Of a DNA stretch of 64,000 nucleotides, positions 55,801-64,000 are shown one piece after another. The notes below the pieces were generated by a model, which saw nothing but the letters and a program-made list of their open reading frames with translations, was not told the DNA's origin and searched no databases. The translations under genes were made by a program, and so were the position numbers. The DNA is from Perkinsus chesapeaki. Its lineage: Eukaryota > Perkinsozoa > Perkinsida > Perkinsidae. Every line of letters begins with the position of its first letter. Positions within the stretch are counted from its first letter, which is position 1. The DNA lies in NCBI GenBank assembly GCA_013115145.1, contig JAAPAO010000080.1:1-64000 (forward strand). The letters are read 5' to 3'.

Positions 55801-58450
55801 CATAAGATTCTTACCTTATATAGACGAGTATGTAAGCGCTATGAGTTTTATACGTCCGCCCTTGAGAAGTCAGAGAGGAGCGTCGACCAGCGGAGCGAAA
55901 TGGTTTAGGAGACTCAGTCGACGCAACGAAGGGATTGTCCAGCTCGACTGGGCTCGGGCCGCCAAAATTATCGTCAACCTGACAAGGCCAATACCCACAC
56001 TATGTAAGAGTGCCTATATTAACACAGTACTATTGACTATATAGGATTTCAATGATAATATCAAAAGTCAGTTTTCGGGTTTCGGGTTTTTGTAGTATGT
56101 CCTTACTAAGGGAAAGTTATATGCTAATATAGTACCGTTATGTAAAGCTAACAATGACGTAGAAGCCACCGAACCATATCAGCTTACCGCGGCCTCTTTG
56201 GATACTCGTGTGACATTCTCATCATCAAAGCGATACCTAACAAGGAGAAGTTACCATTGGACGCTTTTGAGGTTCATCACCATTTATCTTCTCCTCCAGA
56301 CTGACCCAGCTCTGGCCGGACAAAGGCATAGTAGTGGCCACCGTAAACGTTACCGTTATGGACCAGCACTGTGTGGAGGACATACTCACTATCGGCTGGA
56401 TCAGATGGTGGTTCATAGAGCTACAGTGAGGAGGATGTTAGGGGGGCAGCGAGAGGATCGCCGTCGTACATAGGGGGACATGTCCAGAACGTCTCCGAAC
56501 TGGAAGTACTCGTTCACCTTCTGCATATCCATGGTATCCATTGAAAAACAAAAACGCTTCAGTTGAACAGTGAACACTGGTGGCATCGACAACAGCCTGC
56601 CAAGGATCAGAATCGACCTCTTATCAGATACCCCTACCTGAGCCCCTTTTTCGCTCGTTGCTTTCCATAGCCCTCCGCCTCGTATCTACACAGCAGTAAG
56701 GTGATAACAGCATGCCAGCTGCTAGTATTATAGTATTACTTGTCATCGCCATCCATAACCTCCGTCTGAAAGTACTCCTTCAGGGAATCCTCCACCGAGC
56801 CAAGCGGCTCGCCGGTCAACGATAAAACGTTGAGCTGAAGGCAGTGGAGATATATAGTAGGACCAACTACTGAAGCGGCCTGGCCAAGCCTACTTGCAGA
56901 TCGTAAAAGACTTCCTCTTTGGTACTCTTATAGTCGACATCCATGCACTCTATGTAGTTCTCCAGCTTGCCGACGAAAAGATCTCGTATGAGCTTGTCCG
57001 ACTTGGACGGCTTCAGCATCTGGCAAAGATATCAATATCCTCCTCAAAATGACCCCTCACCTCCTCCAGTTTGTCACACAGAAGCCGAGAGAGCTCCTGG
57101 GCATCCTGTTGCGTGAAGAGGTCAGCTGTGTCCCATCCGAAGGCCCTCACCAGAGCCTCGGAGCTCACGGCTTTGCTGCTACCGTTGCCGTCCTCCGACG
57201 AGGCTCTCGAGACTCTCCCTGCAGCAGACCAAGTCCACCACATCACCGGCGGTCTGCCTACCGTTCATCCCGCGGGAGGACTCTGATGGCGGAGGAGTCT
57301 CCAGAGGATGCAGACCTCGCTCCAGTTGAAAGAAGACGCTCTGCAGCGCCAGGACGATCTGGAGGCCGTTCGATGTCGACCGGCTCGGCGAAGAGGGCTG
57401 AGGGAGCAGCTTTCCCGTGTCCGCTGCCAACGTCGAACAGTACCTTAAGGAAGGCGACCTACAGCAGCAACGAAAGCTAGCGAGGCTTCCTACACTATCC
57501 GACGGAATTGCGGTATGAGGAATAAGCTCTGCAGTAGGCCATTGAGGTAGCACGTGGCACCAAGATTCTCCAGGCCAAGATAAGGTATAATCGGACCACC
57601 CAAGTCTGGCCTATTCCCCTGAAAACAGGATCACAATCTCCATTGGCAACCAGCCCGTACCGAAGACTCCACGCCCAGTCTGAGTGGGCGAGCCATGGCC
57701 CGTATAAGGAACCGACCATGATTGTCAAGCCTGAAAGCGAATGCCTCGCATCAACCTAAGATACCACCCCCCTTACCAGCCCTCATCCATCAGCTTGGAT
57801 ATTCCCGGTGAAGAGCGGCAGTCGTGATGGACCAGATTCCGCCATCCACTGAGGTAGAAAAGCACTACTGGAATATAGGCTTAAAAATTGCCCATTAATT
57901 TCACCGTAATGGATACGCTGGTTAATCCTGAGAACTCCGAAAACAACCGGGAATTTGCCGAAGTCCGACAGCCGAGTTTCATTGGCAACGAGCGCAGACG
58001 AGCGGGAAACGGTGTAGTGGAGAGGGCTCACCAGTCAGAGCTTTGATAAGTAAAAGCTTTACGATCCTGACGGAACGCACTCTTCTCTGGTCTCCTGAGG
58101 CAGAGGTCATCAAAGTGAGCTCTGGAGAATCTTTCGCTCACTTAAAATTGACCAGACTGATTGTGAAGTTGACAAAGCGCAGCGACCAGTGGTCCGGGAA
58201 GTATCTAAGGGCAGAACTTGGTCGGGAGAATCTTGCCTGCGTTGGAGTAGTACCGTCCAGGCTCTGAGCCAAGTCCTCGTTTCTCTGGTGGAACAATCTC
58301 GAGGAATGCCCCAAGACTGTAGTCCAATGCGTTACGACAACATTCATTGGTACCGCAGGGATACACAAGCAAGCGGTAGCCAAAGCACCTATACAGCAAT
58401 AATAATGTAACAACACTGCAAGCAAATTGTAAGAATATGATATAGTACAA
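52877..58450 (-). CDS. USP7-like: USP7-like ubiquitin-specific protease
   Basis: Family blocks appear in order: a MATH/TRAF-like part (GYRLLVYPCGTNECCRNALD, RYFPDHWSLRFVNFTISLVN); the Cys box GLENLGATCYLNGLLQSLF (nucleophile codon 57552-57550); VFFQLERGLHPLETPP; FGWDTADLFTQQDAQELSRL then CDKLEE; DLFVGKLENYIECMDVDYKS; SMPPVFTVQLKRFCFSMDT; the His box VYGGHYYAFVRPELGQ (His codon 56336-56334); and YRFDDENVTRVSKEAA. A long C-terminal half with ubiquitin-like-domain character (LRYFDIFNSTLNFITTATIT, QWYEEGANTVKRRR) ends at 52877. USP7 removes ubiquitin from nuclear regulators. The catalytic Cys, His and following Asp region are intact. There are 15 or more short introns. The 5' end before the MATH part is not resolved. 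Confidence 0.85.
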
Positions 58451-58674
58451 TTTCTATTATATCGATTTTTCCCATCGCTGGCAGCTGTTGGTTAGAAATT
58501 GTCATTCTGCCGACAGGTGCCAGTAGAGCTGACTACGTAGCCTTGTGAACTTGTACATAGTCTAGTAAGTCTACTACCCTTTGAACCATGATAGATCTAC
58601 TCCCCCGTACAGCCAAGTGGCCCTCACTACCTTCGCAGTATTACTAGAAGTGCACTACACAACCTTCCATATAC

Positions 58675-59317
58675 CTACCCAGCGTTCTCTATCTCCTTCG
58701 ATCTCAATGAACTCTTCGCTTTCCTGTTTTTCTCAGCGCACATATCCACCCACATTTCCAACTCCCCTTCCCTCAACGGTGGCAGCTCCCTCGCACTCTT
58801 GTCATTTCCGTCACCATCCCCTCCTGCCCTCGAGTCGTCATCTTCCACCTGCCCGCTAGCTTCCGACGTTACACTAGCGATGTCCTCCGCCTCCTCTGAA
58901 GTATCCTCTGGTGTCGGCGACGATCCTCTTCGATCATCGGACACTCGAAGGATCCTAAACACAAGTTGGCTCCATCCATCCATCAGCAAACACCGCAGCG
59001 TTCTACTTCGCTGGCGGCTCGCCAAGCTCCTCCAGCTCCACCATGCCATCTTTCATCCCCCTCCCTAACTGCGGCACATCTTGGCTTGTGGCCAGTAGGA
59101 GACCCTCCTCATCCCGTTTGTGTTGCCCGGCTGCCCCGCCGCTGTCCCGCTTGTCTTGCATTGTATTTAATTCATCCCGTTTATCAATACCTCTCTTTGT
59201 AGGGGAAGGATGAGGTCCCGTGATGTCAGCAGCCACCTTCCCTTTACTATCAGGTATCCGAGGTCGACGCTCGTCTCCAGCGGAGGTCATAGCAAGGGCT
59301 ATCACTGACCAAGCCAT
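58675..59317 (-). CDS. Acidic hypothetical protein (or N-terminal exons of the USP7-like gene)
   Basis: The ATG at 59317 (MAWSVIALAMTSAGDERRPR) is followed by a charged stretch (GIDKRDELNTMQDKRDSGGA) and, over a 46-nt intron in phase, by KILRVSDDRRGSSPTPEDTS. An acidic run and EGELEMWVDMCAEKNRKAK follow, with a stop at 58675. A donor-like GGTAGG at the stop could instead splice onward. Acidic, Ser-rich N-termini precede the MATH domain in USP7 proteins, so this could be its first exons. A separate small protein is equally possible. Confidence 0.45.
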
Positions 59318-59589
59318 TCCATGTCCTCCTCTGACTCCTACTTAACACAACAGCATCGGCCCGCGCAACAGTGATGGTAAAAGAAACGAATAGTGTATAA
59401 AATGCTTCTGTAATTTATAGCTTGTAAATGAATTCTCCTTCCTTGCTGCTGCTGTTGCTGTTTATCCCCACTTCCTCTTAGCTGCACCATAACCATCCTT
59501 CATCCATCCTCCTACCTTCTTGCCACCCTTCTTAGTGTAGTCCCATGTCACCTACCACACATAGATACATCCAACCCTCTCAAAAAATC

Positions 59590-59814
59590 TATGACAGAGT
59601 AGGAAATAGTCCAGTCGACACCACACTATTACTTTAATCATAATGCTGTATATCGTTTAATAATGAAAAGATATTATTATTTCATTATTAAGTATATTAA
59701 TATTGATGTTGTGATACTTCTAGATATATTACTCTATTATACCATCATAATTTATAGTATCCATCATACATAAAATAATGTGTACTATTTTCGCGACACC
59801 TGGCCCTAAGCAGT
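59590..59814. other. AT-rich intergenic segment
   Basis: About 200 nt of AT-rich DNA (for example GATATTATTATTTCATTATT at about 59669) lies between the acidic-protein gene and the stop of the right-edge coiled-coil gene. No frame or RNA is seen. Confidence 0.5.
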
Positions 59815-62800
59815 CTACAAAGGTGATGGCGAGATTTCAGACCCCAATCCAGGATGGCTGATAGATACCCCAAAACCGTATTCAAAGCCTCCATCATCAT
59901 CCCTCCTCACCTCTCCCCCGTGCTTTATCTTATCTCCCGTTGTCGCATGGGTAACTTCACCGGGGCTAGCTGTCGAATAGGATGACGTCGAGTAGCTGTT
60001 CGTCGTGGTTGTAGTAGGGCTGACATATCTAGGCCCTGAGCCACCTACACACTCCTGGGCTCCTACCGGTATGATGATGAGCTCGCCGAGGATGAACGCG
60101 GAGCAGCGGCGGTCGAGCTACTGCTGGTGTCCGGCGCCTTGGCTGAGTAACCGCCTCCTACCCTGCCTGGGATTACGCTGGGACCGCTACCGGGAGACCG
60201 GGGAGATTTCGGAGTAGAACTGATAGAAGAATAGGAAAACCTCAGCCGTCCATGTCCTACTGCCTACTTGCCAACGCTACTAACAGGAGCAGATGAGGGC
60301 ACTGAGCCCACTCGACCAGGCGAAACTCTAACCTGAAAACTCCAGATCATTTAGAGAGAGCTCATCACGGCCCTTACATCGAAAGAGCTAGCTGTGACCG
60401 AAGGGGTGCTGGCAGCTGATGAGTACCGAGACTGACCTCCGACACTACTAGAGCCTCCTCCGGCCTGACCAGTGTGGAATGATCGGGAACATTGAGATGA
60501 CTACCTACCGTGAAGCCGGAGGGCTGAAAGCGTGTTGTTGTTGTGCCTGCCGAGGGTGTAGCCTTGGCTGCTATCTCGTCTCTTTCTCGCTGTAATCTGT
60601 AGTACTCTGTCGTATAGGTATCATTTGTCTCCCAACTGCCCAAGAGGGTGAATTATGAGCCCATATCCATCGCACCAGCTCACCTATCATCCGAGTCCGG
60701 GTCCACAGGCGCTGCCTTTATATCGGCTATTCGCTGAGTCATCAAAGCTTCCAACTGAACAGGTTAGACTTGGCCACACTTGGCCGAGTCGCCGAGGGCT
60801 CACCTTGTCAGCAGCGGCCTTCAGCTCCTTCAACTGCGCCTGCATTTGCTGCTTCTCGTTCTTCATCTGCTCTATTCTGTCATGGAGCACCGATACCTAC
60901 ATACGATCTGACGAAGGAGCGGTATGACACCAACCTACCTCATCCTGCTTTGACTTCACTTTAGTCTCTGCATCCTCAGCCTGTTGCTGTGCCTCCGATG
61001 TCTCCTGTGCCTTGGCGTCCAGTTTAGCCGCCTCCTCCTCATTCTTCGACTTCAGTCGGTCATACTCCTGCCAACCAAATCAGCAGCCTCTACCTCCTCC
61101 TCCTCAGCCGCTCCCACCTTCATAGTCTGCTTATGTGCATCCACTTCCCTATCGAGATTGCGCTTCTCCTGGTCAGCATGGGCCTTTGCCTCTGCCAGCT
61201 TGCTCTGCTGGTCCTCCTTATCAGCCGTGGTATTAGCCAATGCCTACTGCCGCCATACTCCCCCAGCCTGCTCTTCCTTGCCTACCTCTCTCGTCTTCTG
61301 GTGTTCCCCCTGCTCCTTAGCAGTCGCCGCCTTAGCCTCATCTGTCTGCCTTCTAAACCCCTATGAACAGCCATATCCCTAGCAACCCCTCCTCCTCTCC
61401 CTGCCCACCTCAATGCCCTTCTGCATTGACTCCACCTTCCCTGCTAACTTCCCACCATCCTTCTGCGCCTGTGCTGTTGCTTTTTGCTCGGAATTTATCT
61501 CTTTCTGTATTTGAGAGATATCTCCCTTAAGATCTACCCAACCACCACTTCACCATCCACAGACCCCTTCCCACCTACCCTGCAGTTCCTTCTTCAACCC
61601 ATCCCTCTCGGTCACCGCCTCCTTAGCCGACTCAGCCGCAGCGGCAGTCTCCCCTTCCTTCTCGGCAATCGCCGTCTGCCCTGCCTTAATACCATCCTCA
61701 GCAGCCTGCCTCGCCTGCTGATTCTCCTCCAGTGCCTGCAAAACGCATCAACCCGCGTCGCTTCGCTCCGCCGTCCACCCACCTGCTTCACTTGGTTCAG
61801 TTCCATATTAACCTTATTCAGCTCCTCACTAGCCGCTGCCGATTTCTTCCTCAAATCAGCTATAGCAGCTTGCGTCCTACACCACCAACACTCACCCTCC
61901 TTCTTATTGCAATGCCTACTGTTCTGCGTGCTTGCTCAAGCTTGCCGCATTCGCCTCAGCCACACTCGCCTCATTATTGATACTTGCCAGCTTAGCCGCC
62001 TGACCACCGCCGCTGCCTATGCTCATCACCCCCACCACTCCGCCTACCACATCCTCCTTCTCCTGTTGGGCCTTCTGTAACGCAGCCTTCTGCTGCACTA
62101 TCTCATTGTCAGCCTCATCGATCCTCTTTCGCATGCCAGGCAAGTCCGCTGTCTCTTGCTTCAACTTCGCTATATTATCCTCAGTCTCCTTCAACTGACA
62201 CCACCATCACACCCCCACTACTACTCCCCTCCACTGCCACCTACTTTAGCCTGAAGATCGGCGCTATCCTGATTCAACTCGTTTAACTGCTGCTGGAGGC
62301 TGTCCATATCTTGTGTTACACCCGGCAATGCCTGACCAATAAAAGATCCTCGTAATCGTCAAGTTGCAGCAACAGAACTGAGGAGGTCGAGGAGCCGATC
62401 TATAAATAATAGAAAGCTAAAGCACATGACTAACTTCAAAAACCAGAGCCACGAACACGGTGGTTACCTCTACTATATACGAAAGGACGATCAATTGTTA
62501 ACTAAACACACCATCCCCTCCTGGCACTACATTAGCCCTCTCGGCCACAGCCGCTGCCATATCCTCCGCTTGCTTCATTTCATTCTCAGCCTCTTCAGCA
62601 TCCAAATCAATCTGCTGTCTCTGACACCAATTCCCCATCTCCTCCTCCCTCCCAGCCTTCCCCCTCCTCACCACTCTCATATCCGCCCTTTGCTTAGTCT
62701 TAGCTTCAGTAGCAGCATCCTCGGCTGCCTTGATCTTCCCTATAGCGTCGTCTCGGGCGTCCAACGCCTCCTTCAACTGTGCCTGTATCCTCCAGCCCTA

Positions 62801-64000
62801 CCACTCCCTCATCCCCACAAAGCACTACCTGCAATCCCTGGATTTTCTGAAAGTTCTCGTTCCCGCCAGCGGCGAACTCCTTATTAGCCTGCTCCTCCTT
62901 CTCCAGTGCTTTCGTCAACTACAATGCATCCTCCACTCCACCCCACTGCGCTCCTCCTACCTGCAGCTTCTCCCGCCGGACCCTATCCAGATCCCGTGTT
63001 ATAGTATTCCTCATCTTCTTAGCATCTTTGGCAACACCCTCCGCATCCTTCTTGCGCTGCCGATCGACCTTAGATACCTCCTCTGCCCTCTTCTGCTCTG
63101 TTTGAGCGTCCTACACATTACTATGATACTTCCGCCGGCAGCAGCAGCAGCCCCGATCGCTGCTACCTCCACCATCCTTTTAGCCGCAGCAACATCCTCC
63201 TTCTCAATCACAGCCAGCAGCAATAATCTATCCCTATCATGCCGAGTACTGTCCAACAACAGCATCACCTACTACCGCAATACCATTCAACACCCCATAC
63301 AGCAGTCCATCACCCTACCTCCCTCTTAGCCTTCCTCTGCGTATCAGCTAATGCCTGTACCCTACTTCTATACTGTGCCTTGATAACAACACCATCCATC
63401 CCAGCAGCAGCGGCCATGACCACCTAACTACCTCTAGCTCCTGCATAGCCCTGGCATGGTCCCTCTCCTGCTTCACTGACGCTACTTTATCCTCCACTCT
63501 CCGAAGCTCTATCAGCTCCTTACCAACCCCCTCCTCGTATCTGCCCGCAATAGTTCGCCACTACTCATAACAACATAGCCGAGCAACACGTAGCGTTGTC
63601 CAAATTGAGCGACATCTACCTCCAGGGCAGCGCGTGATTCAGTTGACCCTCTCTCCCCCTCCTACTGCCGCACAAAACTAGTGAAGGCCTCGAGCTTCGG
63701 CCGTAGGCCGGCACTGACCTTGCCAACTGCTTTACTGAAATCCTCCACACTTACAAAAATTTTCCTAAAGGCCAAGTAGAGTTCATGGTACCTAGGACAC
63801 TCTCAGCTTCAACAGCAACAGGAAGCCTCTAGTACTTCCCAAGGGGCATCGAATCGCTAGCAAGCTCAGCAGCTGCCGTTGCTAGCTTATCATCACATAA
63901 ATCAAGGTTACGGCAAAGCTGCTCCCATTGGTCTCTGAAACATGCCACTTTCCAGGCACCACCTGACAACATAAACATTACCCTCACAGCAGCTCCATGG
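59815..64000 (-). CDS. Large coiled-coil protein, 5' end beyond right edge
   Basis: Exons on the minus strand from the right edge to the stop at 59815 are almost continuous Ala/Glu/Lys/Gln heptads: MKEALDARDDAIGKIKAAED, KQETADLPGMRKRIDEADNE, QALEENQQARQAAEDGIKAG, LDREVDAHKQTMKVGAA and RIEQMKNEKQQMQAQLKELK. The C-terminal 150 residues are Ser/Thr/Gly-rich and disordered (SSISSTPKSPRSPGSG, YVSPTTTTTNSYSTSSYST, EYGFGVSISHPGLGSEISPS). At least 15 introns of 40-60 nt are implied. Composition and length suggest a cytoskeletal or cortical filament protein, but no signature of a named family is seen. Antisense plus frames here, rich in Leu/Ser/Pro, are shadows of the heptad codons. Confidence 0.7.

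Noticed and set aside
60655-63427. Many plus-strand Leu/Ser/Pro-rich frames
   Set aside because: They are antisense to Ala/Glu/Lys/Gln heptad codons of the coiled-coil gene, which gives exactly such frames.
1-64000. CRISPR arrays, rRNA genes, bacterial operons or a spliced-leader RNA gene
   Set aside because: No regularly spaced direct repeats, rRNA cores or ribosome-binding-site operons were seen, and no match to the remembered spliced-leader core was found.

Overview
The window is protist nuclear DNA with dense genes, most of them cut by very short GT-AG introns (mostly 42-51 nt; extremes of about 33 and 1,271 nt). Intron size, the alveolate-like gene content (an acylated multi-CNB cAMP receptor, a CTR copper transporter, NAPRT, TIM22, PUF, R3H-SUZ, a USP7-like enzyme) and tightly packed same-strand genes point to an alveolate. 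A perkinsozoan such as Perkinsus is my best guess, by inference and not by any database match. Exon joins given here were worked out by eye from splice consensus, phase and family conservation. No transcript supports them.

Layout. 1-11,260 is a minus-strand head-to-tail series: an LRR-ankyrin-FYVE-like-C2-like protein (11,260-6,401), a GWDV-motif protein (6,334-4,864), a single-frame fusion of two Y-family DNA polymerases, Pol eta-like plus REV1-like (4,786-486), and a gene leaving the left edge. The first two gaps are 66 and 77 nt. 11,437-14,760 (plus) encodes an N-acylated double PKA regulatory subunit with two inhibitor sites and four cyclic-nucleotide-binding domains. 15,211-17,281 is a 5'-truncated DIRS-like retroelement (RNase H tail and tyrosine recombinase) whose broken end sits at the centre of a perfect inverted duplication. 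17,673-20,894 (minus) is a coiled-coil gene. 21,360 and 26,189 hold two copies of a 266-bp repeat with 2 differences. Between them lies a second minus-strand series: an ankyrin gene that lacks its 5' end, a coiled-coil-start gene, a small ORF, and a secreted 2OG-Fe(II) oxygenase fused to a CTR copper transporter.

26.5-29.2 kb is poorly resolved. 29.2-39 kb (minus) holds a hypothetical gene, NAPRT, a NEK-like kinase, a single-pass membrane protein, a phytanoyl-CoA dioxygenase-like enzyme and a CCCH zinc-finger protein. 40.5-50 kb holds plus-strand TIM22, an R3H-SUZ polyQ protein and two unrecognised genes. 50.3-64 kb (minus) holds a short PUF protein, a USP7-like deubiquitinase, an acidic protein and a large coiled-coil gene that leaves the right edge.

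The genes do not form one pathway. RNA-binding regulators (PUF, R3H-SUZ, CCCH) and signalling or trafficking proteins dominate. The strongest leads are three domain fusions: Pol eta-REV1, 2OG oxygenase-CTR, and the tandem PKA-R. Close same-strand packing, with gaps often of 66-110 nt, fits polycistronic transcription with spliced-leader trans-splicing.
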